Source: Martinezella lusitana
GTDB taxonomy: Bacteria; Pseudomonadota; Alphaproteobacteria; Rhizobiales; Rhizobiaceae
Length of the DNA: 64,000 bases
Direction: 5' to 3'
Assembly: GCF_016901135.1 (NCBI RefSeq)
Contig: NZ_JAFEVL010000030.1
Span: 369,882-433,881, forward strand
The position numbers and the translations under genes are program-made. The notes below the pieces were generated by a model. That model searched no databases. It was not told the origin of the DNA and saw nothing but the letters and a program-made list of their open reading frames with translations. Each line of letters opens with the position of its first letter. Position 1 is the stretch's first letter. Shown piece by piece: positions 8,876-17,611 of the stretch.

Positions 8876-9898
8876 TTGACTCGCTCACCCAAGTCCAACG
8901 CAAATCAACTCGAAATTGCCAAGGCGGCTGGCGTTTCCGTCAGCACCGTGTCGCGCGCCTTGTCCGACGCTCGAGGCATCAGCGACGAGCGGCGCACGCA
9001 AATTCGCAAGATCGCGGAGGATGCGGGCTATCTTGGTCGGAGCCGGATCACGGCTGCGCCGGCGAAGCACTTGCGGGCTTATGTGACCGGTAGCCTTGCG
9101 ACAGGAGGCCTGGCCCCCTTCTACGAGGCAGTCATCGCGGGATTGCGCAACAGCGCGCACGAGGGCGGCTTCAGCCTTTCGATCCGTATGGTGGACGAGA
9201 CCTCGCTCGGTCCGCATCGCATGGCCCGCGACCAGGAAAAGGAAGAGGCCGATGTGACGATTTTCGTCGGCATTGACCTCTCCGACGCTCTGGCCGGTTA
9301 TTTTCTCAACGGCAGCCACCACGCGGTACTCGTAAACGGCTACGATCCGGACATGCGGTTCGATTGTATCGCGCCCAACAATTTCTACGGCGCCCGGATG
9401 GCCGGCCGATCCCTGCTCAAGGCGGGACACAGAAAACTGCTTTATATTCATGACCATACGCGTTGGACGACAACGCAGCGCCGCCGCGGCTTCTACGCAG
9501 CCCTTGAAGACTTTCCAGACGCGTCTTGCACATCAATCGGCGTTGCCAACGGTATCGACACCGCGCTGCTGGCGGAGGTGGAGCGGCGAGCAAAGGGAGA
9601 GGCGGATTGGACCAGCGTCTTCTGCGCCAACGACATGGGCGCATTCCGTCTGATGAATGCGCTGGAAGCGGCGGGGATCAGCGTGCCGGGCGAAGTCTCG
9701 GTGATCGGTTTCGATGACCTGCCCTACGCAGCGATGATGCATCCGCGATTGACGACGATGCGGGTCAATTGTCTCGAGATGGCCCATCAGGCAATTCTTC
9801 TTGCACAGCGGCGTATGGTCGAACCCGATGCCATGCCGATCCAGGTCGAATGCGCTGTAACGCTGCAGCCTGGCGCCACAATTACGCAAATTGCGTAA
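8876..9898 (+). CDS. LacI-family transcriptional regulator
   Basis: The 340-residue protein starts with a TTG at 8876 preceded by GAAGGA, and opens with the LacI helix-turn-helix (QLEIAKAAGVSVSTVSRALS) and hinge (RKIAEDAGYLGR). The remainder is a periplasmic-binding-like effector domain ending with the typical VSVIGFDDLPYAAMMHPRLT segment. Being divergent from the sugar ABC operon and upstream of the dehydrogenase genes, it is the likely local repressor of both. Operator-like sites flank its gene on both sides. Confidence 0.93.
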   Translation: MTRSPKSNANQLEIAKAAGVSVSTVSRALSDARGISDERRTQIRKIAEDAGYLGRSRITAAPAKHLRAYVTGSLATGGLAPFYEAVIAGLRNSAHEGGFSLSIRMVDETSLGPHRMARDQEKEEADVTIFVGIDLSDALAGYFLNGSHHAVLVNGYDPDMRFDCIAPNNFYGARMAGRSLLKAGHRKLLYIHDHTRWTTTQRRRGFYAALEDFPDASCTSIGVANGIDTALLAEVERRAKGEADWTSVFCANDMGAFRLMNALEAAGISVPGEVSVIGFDDLPYAAMMHPRLTTMRVNCLEMAHQAILLAQRRMVEPDAMPIQVECAVTLQPGATITQIA

Positions 9899-9927
9899 TT
9901 GTGGGAAATATTCGCAAATATATTGCG
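9876..9927. promoter_or_regulatory. Near-perfect 29-bp palindrome and second inverted repeat after lacI (candidate operators)
   Basis: Arms of 14 bp at 9876-9889 and 9891-9904 are perfect inverted copies around one central base, with core CGCAAATTGCG at 9885-9895, and overlap the lacI stop codon. A second pair, CGCAA-5 bp-TTGCG, covers 9913-9927. The core is the reverse complement of the site at 8738-8748 upstream of lacI. Its place just before the dehydrogenase gene suggests a repressor site for that gene. An RNA hairpin is possible, but the AT-rich arms and lack of a T-run argue against a terminator. Confidence 0.6.
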
Positions 9928-10013
9928 TGATTTGCGTTTGTATGCGATCTCTTGCGCGAATGGCCTGATTGCCATTCAGCATTTGCAGGCCTTGTTCCGC
10001 CAGGAGTTCGTTG

Positions 10014-11042
10014 TTGCCATCGCCCCCACTCACCACGGCTCCAAGGCTGAGCTTTGCTTTCGGTCCCATTGGGATAGACAGGCTGTTTTCCGAAGCGGAC
10101 CGGCATCGGCTTGAAAGCTGCTGCCGCATCGCCTCGGATGAGCCGCTGCGGGAATTCGAAAGCGAGGCTGCAAGAGCGCTGCTGGCCGACACGGACATTC
10201 TGATCACGGGTTGGGGCTGCCCGCCCATCGACGCCGCAGTCCTTGCGACAGCCCCATCGATCAGGCTCATTGCGCATGCGGCGGGGTCGGTAAAGCACCT
10301 CATTGGACCCGCCGTTTTCGAACGGGGGATCGCTGTAACGAACGCGGCCGCCGCCAATGCAATCCCGGTGGCCGAATTTGCACTGGCTGCCATCCTGTTT
10401 GCCAGCAAGGACGTTTTTCGCTTCCAGCGACTTTACGCACAGCAGCGCCGTCCGCTGGAGCTGCATCAATCCTTCGATGGCGACAGTGGTAGCTGGCATA
10501 AGAAGGTCGGCATCGTGGGCGCCTCGCGAATTGGCCGCCGCGTCCTCGATCTCCTGCATCCGCATGACATCGACATCTTCCTGTATGATCCGCTCGTGAA
10601 TGCCGCCGAAGCCAGGCTGTTGGGTGCCAATCTGGTGTCTCTTTCGGAGTTGATGGGCGAGTGTCAGACTGTCTCGCTGCATGCACCGCTGCTTGCAACG
10701 ACACAGCATATGATCAACGCCGAGATGCTTGCCAGGATGCGCGACGGCGCAACGCTGATCAACACTGCCCGGGGTGGCCTCGTCGATCACGCTGCATTGG
10801 AGGCTGAGCTGTCGAGCGGCAGGCTTTCTGCCATACTCGATGTTACAGAGCCCGAAGTGCTCCCGGCGAATTCACCACTTTATGACCTGCCGAACGTCGT
10901 TCTGACGCCGCATATTGCCGGCGCGATTGGCAATGAGCGCCGCCTCCTTGGCCGGCTCATTGTCGACGAGATTGAACGGTTCGTCGCCGGCAAACCATTG
11001 CAACACAGCCTGACTTTGGAAAGCCTGCAGCATCAGGCTTGA
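10014..11042 (+). CDS. D-2-hydroxyacid dehydrogenase (NAD-dependent)
   Basis: The protein has the 2-hydroxyacid dehydrogenase layout: substrate lobe, Rossmann lobe with KVGIVGASRIGRRVLDLL, catalytic Arg in INTARGGLVDHAAL, Glu in DVTEPEVLP and His in LTPHIAGA. It should interconvert a 2-keto acid and a D-2-hydroxyacid, or oxidise a sugar-derived acid. The start is uncertain: no ATG fits, and I chose TTG at 10014 because AGGAG lies 7 nt upstream. An in-frame TTG at 9969 would give 357 residues. It lies after a lacI-type operator and before an aldehyde dehydrogenase, suggesting a catabolic route for the imported substrate. Confidence 0.87.
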   Translation: MPSPPLTTAPRLSFAFGPIGIDRLFSEADRHRLESCCRIASDEPLREFESEAARALLADTDILITGWGCPPIDAAVLATAPSIRLIAHAAGSVKHLIGPAVFERGIAVTNAAAANAIPVAEFALAAILFASKDVFRFQRLYAQQRRPLELHQSFDGDSGSWHKKVGIVGASRIGRRVLDLLHPHDIDIFLYDPLVNAAEARLLGANLVSLSELMGECQTVSLHAPLLATTQHMINAEMLARMRDGATLINTARGGLVDHAALEAELSSGRLSAILDVTEPEVLPANSPLYDLPNVVLTPHIAGAIGNERRLLGRLIVDEIERFVAGKPLQHSLTLESLQHQA

Positions 11043-11094
11043 GACGCCGGATACCCCAGAACGGTCTGAAATTTGATATTGTGAGGATAGCCAC

Positions 11095-12606
11095 ATGACC
11101 GAATTCCCCTTCATCGCCCCTCGTCTGGACGATCCGCGGCTTCTGCAGCAGCGGCATTTTGCCATGGTGATCGACGGCAAATCGGTTCCGGCCCTTTCGG
11201 GAGGGACGATAAGCCGCGAAAGCCCGGCGCATCCGGGCCGTATCGTCAGCACGATCCCAAGAGGGAGCCGTGCCGATGCCGAAGCGGCGATTGCCTCGGC
11301 ACGCCGCGCCTTCGACAACGGTCCCTGGCCGAGGATGACCGGGGGCGAGCGCGCCCGTATCATGAACCGCGTCGGCGACCTGATCGAGGCCAACATCGAG
11401 GAGCTGGCGACCATCGAAGCGCTTGAAGTCGGCAAGGCCATCAGCCAGGCCCGGGGGGAGATCGGCTTTGCCGTCAGCCTTTGGCGCTATGCCGCGGGGC
11501 ACGCCCAGGGGCTCGAGGGCGAAGCGCATAATGATCTCGGCCCGAACACGATCGGTCTCATCCTTCGCGAGCCAGCCGGCGTGGTCGGTCTGATCACCCC
11601 TTGGAATTTTCCGCTGCTGATCGGCTCGGAGCGCATCCCCTGGGCCATCGGCGCCGGCTGCACCGTCGTCATCAAGCCAAGCGAATTCACGTCGGGCTCG
11701 ACGATCCGCATGGCGGAACTCGCGCTGGAAGCCGGCTTGCCCGAAGGCGTGCTGAACGTCGTGACCGGATATGGCGCCGATGTCGGCCAGATTCTGGCCG
11801 AGCATCCGGATGTGGATGTCGTCAACTTCACCGGGTCGCAGCGCGTCGGACGCCTGATCGGCGCCCTGGCCGGGCAGAATATCAAGAAGGTGGGGCTAGA
11901 GCTCGGAGGCAAAGGCCCCCAAGTGGTTTTTGCCGATGCGGATCTCGATGCCGCCGCCGCAAAGATATCCGGTGGCGTCTTCCACTGCTCCGGACAGGTC
12001 TGCATCTCCGGCAGCCGTCTGATCGTGCACGAAAGCATCGCCGATGCGCTTCTGGAAAAGGTTCGTAAGGTTGCCGCTGAGATCATCACCGGCGATCCCT
12101 TGGATGACCGGGTCCATGTGGGCGCCCTCATCCACCAGGCGCATCTCGAAAAGGTCGCGGGCTATGTGGCAGAGGGCAAGGCCGATGGTGCGCGGGTGCT
12201 GGTTGGCGGCGACAGGCTGGGCGAGGCCGGTGCCTTTTACGCACCGACGATCTTCACCGATGTCACCCCGCAAATGACGATTTCCCAGGACGAGATCTTC
12301 GGTCCGGTGCTGACCACCTTCCGCTTCAAGACCGAGGAAGAGGCGATCCGCATGGCAAACGACACGCCCTACGGCCTGTCCGCCTGTGTCTGGTCGACGA
12401 ACCTGTCTACGGCCTTGCAGGCAATTCGCCGCATCAAAGCCGGCCGAACCTGGATCAACGGCATGGGAGACGGCGCTCCGCAATTGGCGATCGGCGGCTA
12501 CAAGCAGAGCGGCGTCGGCCGCGAACTCGGACGGCATGGCTTCGACGAATATTCCGAACTGAAGAGCGTGCACATCTCGCTGTCGGCTTTTCCTGGCTCG
12601 GCATGA
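11095..12606 (+). CDS. NAD(P)-dependent aldehyde dehydrogenase
   Basis: The 503-residue product shows all hallmarks of the ALDH superfamily: PWNFPLL, the cofactor loop FTGSQRVGRLI, catalytic Glu in LELGGKGP, catalytic Cys in SGQVCISGSR, and EIFGPVL near the C-terminus. It oxidises an aldehyde to the acid in the cytoplasm. It follows the hydroxyacid dehydrogenase by 52 bp on the same strand and is probably co-transcribed, forming the enzymatic arm of the LacI-controlled sugar or hydroxyacid locus. The substrate (betaine aldehyde, semialdehyde or other) cannot be fixed from sequence. Confidence 0.92.
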   Translation: MTEFPFIAPRLDDPRLLQQRHFAMVIDGKSVPALSGGTISRESPAHPGRIVSTIPRGSRADAEAAIASARRAFDNGPWPRMTGGERARIMNRVGDLIEANIEELATIEALEVGKAISQARGEIGFAVSLWRYAAGHAQGLEGEAHNDLGPNTIGLILREPAGVVGLITPWNFPLLIGSERIPWAIGAGCTVVIKPSEFTSGSTIRMAELALEAGLPEGVLNVVTGYGADVGQILAEHPDVDVVNFTGSQRVGRLIGALAGQNIKKVGLELGGKGPQVVFADADLDAAAAKISGGVFHCSGQVCISGSRLIVHESIADALLEKVRKVAAEIITGDPLDDRVHVGALIHQAHLEKVAGYVAEGKADGARVLVGGDRLGEAGAFYAPTIFTDVTPQMTISQDEIFGPVLTTFRFKTEEEAIRMANDTPYGLSACVWSTNLSTALQAIRRIKAGRTWINGMGDGAPQLAIGGYKQSGVGRELGRHGFDEYSELKSVHISLSAFPGSA

Positions 12607-12724
12607 TCGTTGCCATCGCCAACCTTTTCGACTCCCCGACCTTTAGGGCGTCAACTGCCACCACATTTTCTCGCGGTAACTTTACGCCGGGGGCGGTCAT
12701 CCCCAGCATAGTTTGGTACAATGC

Positions 12725-13102
12725 TTACAAGGCATCCCGGATATCGAAGCGAACAATCTCATCGCCTTCCATGCGGAAGATATGCGTCACAGTCTTGTCC
12801 TTTAGGCCATGGGTTTGCCCCTCTAGCGGCCGACCATTGAGGTCAAATACTGACTGGATCACCTCGACAGCTATGGCACCATCTTCCGTTTCTTCAAATG
12901 CTACCGGCTCAACATGTGGACTAACGACAGCCCACTGACGTGTCCAATAGTCGCGCACAGCCTCACGACCGTGAACGTGGCCACCTTCCATGCCGTTGGC
13001 CCAAGCAACATCCTCTGAAAGTACGGTCAGTATATCGTCGATGTCTCTCGCGTTGAAGCTGTGATAGATGCGCTTGATCATTTGGACGTCATCTTTCGAC
13101 AT
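12725..13102 (-). CDS. SnoaL-like / NTF2-fold protein
   Basis: The 125-residue protein starts at the ATG at 13102 after GGAGGA. It shows the NTF2-like polyketide-cyclase/ketosteroid-isomerase pattern: IKRIYHSFNARDIDDILTVL, VAWANGMEGGHVHGREAVRD, and a C-terminal strand HIFRMEGDEIVRFDIRDAL. Such proteins are small cytosolic cone-shaped domains with isomerase, dehydratase or binding roles, often in detoxification. It is divergent from a MarR regulator 127 bp away, the usual arrangement for a MarR-repressed target. The exact reaction is unknown. Confidence 0.85.
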   Translation of the reverse strand: MSKDDVQMIKRIYHSFNARDIDDILTVLSEDVAWANGMEGGHVHGREAVRDYWTRQWAVVSPHVEPVAFEETEDGAIAVEVIQSVFDLNGRPLEGQTHGLKDKTVTHIFRMEGDEIVRFDIRDAL

Positions 13103-13229
13103 ATCGTTTCCTCCATATAGATTGAAAGATTGGCTCGGCGGCGTCGAAGCGACATTGTTTAAGGTCGTGCATCGATATACATACGTACATATATATCCTA
13201 TGGTCAAGCGCAGGCAAGGGGTGAGCGGA

Positions 13230-13679
13230 ATGGACCAGGACGTGCTTTCTACGCCGGGGCATCTCATCAGTCTTGCCGCGCGGGGGTTCGCCCGCCTTAG
13301 CGAGTCACGCCTCAAACCGCTCGGCTTCGGTGTTGGCCAGTTGCCTGTGCTGGTCGCGCTGCAAAATGGTAACGCAAGCACGCAGCGCGACCTCGCGCGC
13401 TTTGCCAGGGTAGAGCAACCGCCGATGGCGCAAATGCTGGCTCGCATGGAGAGGGATGGCTTGATACAGCGGACACGCGACCCGGATGATGGGCGGAGCA
13501 GCCGCATCGTGCTTACGAAGGATGCACAGGAACGCATGCCTGAGGCAATTACGACCTTGTTCCAAGGGAATAGTGAGGCATTGATCGGATTCACGGATGC
13601 GGAAGCGGTACAATTTGTCGATCTACTGACGCGGCTGATCGAAAATCTGGATCAAATTGCGAGCGCAGAGTCTTCGTGA
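13230..13679 (+). CDS. MarR-family transcriptional regulator
   Basis: The winged helix is clear: LGFGVGQLPVLVALQNGN, STQRDLARFARVEQPPMAQM, the DRDP-like wing RTRDPDDGRSSRIVLT, and a C-terminal dimerisation helix. I chose the ATG at 13230 (149 residues) because AAGGGG lies 8 nt upstream. An ATG at 13200 gives ten more residues but has no ribosome site. The AT-rich segment at about 13165-13198, between this gene and the divergent SnoaL-like gene, is the likely operator region. MarR proteins typically repress their own and a neighbouring gene until a phenolic or other small effector binds. Confidence 0.9.
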   Translation: MDQDVLSTPGHLISLAARGFARLSESRLKPLGFGVGQLPVLVALQNGNASTQRDLARFARVEQPPMAQMLARMERDGLIQRTRDPDDGRSSRIVLTKDAQERMPEAITTLFQGNSEALIGFTDAEAVQFVDLLTRLIENLDQIASAESS

Positions 13680-13853
13680 CGCGATTGATGAGGCGGACAC
13701 CAAGTGGCCTTCAGATCTCCTCCCCGCAACATAACGCAATGTGAAAAGACACTCCGCAACATAGGCCCGGCACATAGTGACTCGTCACGAGTCGGGCTGA
13801 TGCGTTTCGCAAGCGCCCTCTCTTTTGCAGAACAAAGATGAGGCATCTCAATA

Positions 13854-14462
13854 ATGCATTTCAGAATATTCGCTATCGCCGCCTTGGCTCTCTCTTCCGC
13901 CGTGCCCGCCGTAGCCGCGGACATGACTTACGAGCCTTCGCCACCGCAGGCAGGCCAATCGACCTTTGATTGGTCGGGCTTCTATCTCGGCGGTCAGGGA
14001 AGCTACTCCCAGAACAAGGCCAAATATTTTGGCTCGGAGCAAAACCTGAACAACGGTTCGGCCGGTGCTCATGCTGGTTACAACTTCCAATCCGGAAACA
14101 TCGTTTACGGCATCGAGAACGATTTCAACTACAACTTCAAGAAGGACAAGGAAGCCGATTTCCAGTGGGACGCATCTGGCCGTGCCCGTGTCGGCTATGC
14201 CTTCGATCGGACGCTGATCTTCACGACGGCAGGTATGGCTGCGACCGGCGGCAAGCTCGACGTTCCAACCGTGGGAAAAAAGGACGACATCCTGATCGGC
14301 TGGACAGCCGGCGGTGGCGTCGAACATGCCCTGACCGACAATATCCTTGTGCGCGGAGAATATCGCTATTCCGATTTCGGCAAGAAGGACTTTGGTTCGC
14401 GCCTCGGAGACTTTAGCGGCACTCAGCAAAAGGTCATCCTCGGCGCGAGCTACAAGTTCTGA
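13854..14462 (+). CDS. Outer-membrane beta-barrel protein (Omp25/RopB-like porin family)
   Basis: The 202-residue product has a cleavable signal ending AVPAVAAD, the WSGFYLGGQGSYSQN strand typical of rhizobial and Brucella Omp25/31-type immunogenic proteins, alternating aromatic beta strands, and a C-terminal Phe (GASYKF) recognised by the BAM assembly machinery. It forms a small eight-stranded barrel in the outer membrane, involved in envelope stability. A hairpin with stem GACTCG/CGAGTC at 13779-13793 lies in the upstream region, and another inverted repeat follows the gene. Confidence 0.9.
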   Translation: MHFRIFAIAALALSSAVPAVAADMTYEPSPPQAGQSTFDWSGFYLGGQGSYSQNKAKYFGSEQNLNNGSAGAHAGYNFQSGNIVYGIENDFNYNFKKDKEADFQWDASGRARVGYAFDRTLIFTTAGMAATGGKLDVPTVGKKDDILIGWTAGGGVEHALTDNILVRGEYRYSDFGKKDFGSRLGDFSGTQQKVILGASYKF

Positions 14463-14507
14463 GCACAGCGACACCTGGATCTCGAAAGGCAGGCGTGGGG
14501 TATGCTG

Positions 14508-14549
14508 CGATCAAGGCGACGGCGCTTTAGCGCGCATTCGCCTTGATCG
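14508..14549 (+). terminator. Long inverted repeat after the outer-membrane protein gene
   Basis: Perfect 12-bp arms CGATCAAGGCGA (14508-14519) and TCGCCTTGATCG (14538-14549) enclose a second small stem GCGC-TTTA-GCGC (14522-14533). It begins 46 bp past the outer-membrane gene stop and ends 95 bp before the next gene. There is no T-run, so it may be a factor-dependent terminator, an mRNA 3'-end protector or a repeat element. Confidence 0.5.
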
Positions 14550-14644
14550 ATCTTCCATGCCGATCGCACCGACACTGTCGTCATCGTGAACTCGCCTGCC
14601 TTCGACCATATCGGCAATGAGCCGACAGACAAAGGATTATACCC

Positions 14645-15019
14645 ATGAAGGCTGCCTTCATCGCGCTGGGTCTGACTGCCGCCACGATAATTGGCCCTAT
14701 CACTCCGGCACTTGCTCAAGTCGTCATTCACCAGGATCAGCAGTCGGACGACTATTCTGCCCAGGATGACACGGAGCAGAATTTCCTTCATGCTTGGAAC
14801 AACCATCATGACGCACCCAACAAATGGGGAGAGCGCCGCGGTAACTTCGGTCCAGACGATGTGATACGTCTCCTGGAGGGGCGTGGCTATCGCGTGAGAA
14901 ACGTAAAGGACGTCGGAATTCGTTATCTGGTCGAGGCAACGCGAGGCGACGACAACCTCCTCGTCAGCGTATCCCGCAGCGGGGAGATTATGGGCGTCGT
15001 CCACGATAGCAGTTATTGA
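14645..15019 (+). CDS. Small secreted protein with PepSY-like C-terminus
   Basis: The 124-residue product has a Sec signal cleaved near ITPALAQ. The mature part ends with VIRLLEGRGYRVRNVKDVG, then a strand and LVSVSRSGEIMGVVHDS, which matches the helix-plus-sheet rhythm of PepSY/YpeB-type domains that bind or inhibit peptidases or act as periplasmic sensors. The middle is polar and rich in Asp, His and Asn, suggesting flexibility or metal binding. No enzyme motif is seen. It stands alone between two inverted or divergent neighbours. Confidence 0.7.
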   Translation: MKAAFIALGLTAATIIGPITPALAQVVIHQDQQSDDYSAQDDTEQNFLHAWNNHHDAPNKWGERRGNFGPDDVIRLLEGRGYRVRNVKDVGIRYLVEATRGDDNLLVSVSRSGEIMGVVHDSSY

Positions 15020-15123
15020 TGCCGATCATAACCGGCCCCCTCGGCTGCTATACGATCAAGCTGAGGAACACTCAGGGCACATCAGCAAGCTAAACGCCAC
15101 GGCCGTTGAATGGCGCGGTTTCC

Positions 15124-15720
15124 TCATGTAACATCAAACCGCTCAAGCATCTTGTTGAGCCGCAAATTCTCGGCTCGAAGCTGTTCAGCCAGCAGCCTCT
15201 TGAGCCGCTTGTTTTCTGCCTCAAGCGCGGTCACTTCGTCCAAGGAAATCGGATCCTTGAAAGTCACGGATTGCGCGTTTTGCTTCTCGTGTGCACCCGT
15301 GGAAGCCTGCGCATTCGCATGGGCGGAGCCATAACTGGCGCGCTTCCTGGCAACGCGCGCCGATGCCGCTTGAGGCTGCGGCGTTGGCTGGCTCTCCTGC
15401 CCATGCGCGACAGCTTCGACCGCCTGATAATCCGCCTGCTGCTTCGGCACGCCAAACTCCGCGCCCACGGCCGACGGTATCAACGCTTGTGCAACATCGG
15501 GATCGTCCGCATCTTCGCCGGCAGAACCCGCATTGGTCGGATCAGGCAGCATGTCTCCGCCGGTTGCTTCATTCGAGCTGAACGGATGCGATGGCTTATC
15601 ATGGACTTCACGGGCCACAGCCTTGAGGTCAGTGTCTCCCCAAATCGAGCTCACCCGTGTCTTTGACTGTCGTCGCCCCGACTTGACTTCAACAACGAAA
15701 CTCCGTTGTGGCGTTCTCAT
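15124..15720 (-). CDS. Protein with SyrB-like C-terminal helical tail, possible regulator
   Basis: This 198-residue protein starts with RSFVVEVKSGRRQSKTRV and SIWGDTDLKAVAREV, continues with an acidic then Ala/Gln-rich low-complexity middle, and ends with a leucine-zipper-like tail (LEAENKRLKRLLAEQLRAEN) that closely copies the tail of the SyrB protein encoded next door (LEEENQRLRKILAEKLRAEN). The shared tail suggests coiled-coil dimerisation, perhaps between the two proteins. I do not recognise an enzymatic domain. The N-terminal block seems to recur in rhizobial hypothetical proteins, but I cannot assign a function. Confidence 0.7.
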   Translation of the reverse strand: MRTPQRSFVVEVKSGRRQSKTRVSSIWGDTDLKAVAREVHDKPSHPFSSNEATGGDMLPDPTNAGSAGEDADDPDVAQALIPSAVGAEFGVPKQQADYQAVEAVAHGQESQPTPQPQAASARVARKRASYGSAHANAQASTGAHEKQNAQSVTFKDPISLDEVTALEAENKRLKRLLAEQLRAENLRLNKMLERFDVT

Positions 15721-16016
15721 ATATTCCCAACCTTAAGCAACTGGTGAAAAGCCAACGCCGATCGGCGCCGCTGTATTTTGCTGGCGGACAAATATAGCTC
15801 CTCACCGCGCGCTTCAACTGGTTGGAGCGCAAGGACGACGATTTGCCCCGCGCGTCAACAGTCTCGTAGCTGACGTGATTCCACAAGCGAAACATTTGTC
15901 TCTTCGATTGCCCGCCCTGATGGAGCTCGCTGGAGGCGAGCCCAAAAAATTCCGGCGTCACGCAATGCCCGACGGTCAACGGAGAGACTGACCGCCCGCT
16001 CCATTCCGATCTTGGA

Positions 16017-16493
16017 TTAGTCCAGTCCGAGCCTCTTGCGCAGCTCCGCATTTTCCGCGCGCAGCTTTTCCGCCAGAATCTTGCGAAGCCTTTGGTTCTC
16101 TTCTTCGAGTTGAACGAGATCGGCCAACCCGTTGCTGACCGGCACAGGCTTCTCCCCCTTTTGGTCAACGGCCTTTGCTGCCCGTTTCCACTGATAGTAG
16201 GTTTGCTCCGATATGCCGGCGTTCTTGATCGCGTCCCTGAGCGTACTTGTACCCCCGGTGACCTGCGTTCCTATCAGCTTGAGCTTCTCGCCTCTTTCCT
16301 GCTCGCTATATCTCCTGGGCTTTGCAGCCGGCGCAGGCGACTTTGCAGCAGTTGCCTTTGCTTCAGCTTGAACCGGTACGGCAACTGCCTTCTGGCGCCG
16401 TGGTGCTCTCTGCTTCTTGGCCTTCGGCGTTTTAACCTCGGCCTCCGTCCCTGCAACCGCAGCAAGCGGTCCCGTGTTACTCTCGTCAGCCAT
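16017..16493 (-). CDS. syrB: SyrB-type transcriptional regulator
   Basis: The product closely matches rhizobial SyrB: an MADESNTGP start, a basic Ala/Lys-rich region, then RYSEQERGEKLKLIGTQV and a transposase-like helix-turn-helix (AIKNAGISEQTYYQWKRAAK), and a zipper tail ending AELRKRLGLD. I chose the ATG at 16493 because AAGGAGGAA precedes it; a frame starting at 16514 would read through that ribosome site. In Sinorhizobium, SyrB represses syrM, which affects nodulation and EPS genes. No syrM is visible here, so the target is unknown. Presence of this gene supports a Rhizobiaceae host. Confidence 0.85.
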   Translation of the reverse strand: MADESNTGPLAAVAGTEAEVKTPKAKKQRAPRRQKAVAVPVQAEAKATAAKSPAPAAKPRRYSEQERGEKLKLIGTQVTGGTSTLRDAIKNAGISEQTYYQWKRAAKAVDQKGEKPVPVSNGLADLVQLEEENQRLRKILAEKLRAENAELRKRLGLD

Positions 16494-16693
16494 CAGTGTT
16501 TCCTCCTTAGCCATTACCTGTTGTCTGCTGAGTGAACGACAGAGTCAACTCAACCGCCAGCCCGTTGCTCTACGGATGATTGATCCTGGATCCATGCTGC
16601 GTAGCCATACAGCCTTTACGGATAAAATGTGCGCCGGGCATATGAGAACATGCGACGTCAACATCAATTGGCCTAGCCCATTGCTTGAGGACA

Positions 16694-17032
16694 CTATGTC
16701 AGACGTAAATCCAGGCTTGGATGAAGCTTCTTCAGATTTGGCAGTGACTTCATCTGCCATGGAATCTGTGAAGAGCCGCAAACAGTGAGGTGAATGTCTG
16801 GATGCTTGCGGGCCTCGATCGTCAGTTTGGCGAGCAAGTTGATACCAGAGGAATTCAAGAAGTGCAGGCCGGTCAGATCGAAAGTCGCCTTGCCACCGCC
16901 TTCATCGAGCACTTTTTTAGCCAGATCATAAACCGGCGCATAGGCGTCCGGCCCCGCTAGGCGCATGGTTCCATCAAAATACAAGGTGCTGCCTTCGGAC
17001 CAGACGCGGAACGCTTCTTCTTTGATTTCCAT
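16694..17032 (-). CDS. STAS-domain protein (anti-sigma-factor-antagonist-like, slr1659-type)
   Basis: The 112-residue product is almost only a STAS domain, with the segment [14 protein letters not shown] holding the Ser at which such proteins are phosphorylated by a partner kinase. An upstream GAGAGG supports the ATG at 17032. It is the last gene of a signalling operon with a PP2C phosphatase and GHKL-ATPase-like proteins. By analogy with SpoIIAA and SiaC it should be toggled between phosphorylated and free forms, releasing or binding an effector. Confidence 0.8.
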   Translation of the reverse strand: MEIKEEAFRVWSEGSTLYFDGTMRLAGPDAYAPVYDLAKKVLDEGGGKATFDLTGLHFLNSSGINLLAKLTIEARKHPDIHLTVCGSSQIPWQMKSLPNLKKLHPSLDLRLT

Positions 17033-17052
17033 ACAACATGCCTCTCGCGTGT

Positions 17053-17607
17053 TCACGATAGCGCAATTGCCATCGCAGCATAGGTTTCCAGCTTAGTTCG
17101 CCTGTGCGGCGGATCTTCCTCGAAACGCCAGGCTAGATGAACCTGGTAATCGCTCATCAAAGTCAAAAGTCCCAATCCGGATGTGTTGCCACCTGCAAGC
17201 GCAGCCGCCTCGATCTGCTGTATGAGGAGCTCGTTCGGATCGCCGGCTATCACCTTAGACAACAATTGTTGAAATTGAGCGGTAGTATCGTCGTCGACGA
17301 AGTTCGCTATCCGCATTCTAAAATTATGGGCATCCGTCAGAGCCTCGATAACGATCTCACCGGAAGTGCGAAACTTGATGGCGTTTTCGATCAGCTCATT
17401 CGTCAGATAGCCTATGTCGTGCCGTATGGTCTTGTAGTGGCGTTCGGAAGACCGAAAGCCGAGCGCTATCGTCTCTGCGATAAAGTCCGAGGTTATGGCT
17501 GAATGCCGCCACGCGAGACGAAGCGGTCCGTCAAGCAGGCGAAGCCGCAGAGCCTGGCTGGTATCGAAAGAGACGAGATTTTCTTGGCCATATAGTACCA
17601 CTGTCAT
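17053..17607 (-). CDS. GHKL-ATPase-like serine kinase candidate (slr1658 / SpoIIAB-like)
   Basis: The 184-residue protein contains an N-box-like segment [13 protein letters not shown] and a G-box-like segment [11 protein letters not shown], the ATP-binding signatures of HATPase_c anti-sigma kinases. The start at ATG 17607 lies 4 bp past the stop of the phosphatase gene, with GGTGAG upstream; a longer frame would overlap that gene. It likely phosphorylates the STAS protein encoded 20 bp downstream, while the PP2C enzyme encoded upstream reverses it. The assignment rests on motifs and context. Confidence 0.78.
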   Translation of the reverse strand: MTVVLYGQENLVSFDTSQALRLRLLDGPLRLAWRHSAITSDFIAETIALGFRSSERHYKTIRHDIGYLTNELIENAIKFRTSGEIVIEALTDAHNFRMRIANFVDDDTTAQFQQLLSKVIAGDPNELLIQQIEAAALAGGNTSGLGLLTLMSDYQVHLAWRFEEDPPHRRTKLETYAAMAIALS

Positions 17608-17611
17608 GCTC

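Noticed and set aside
15689..16168. 159-residue minus-strand frame overlapping SyrB
   Set aside because: Its first part is the SyrB gene in a shifted frame and the rest has no motifs.
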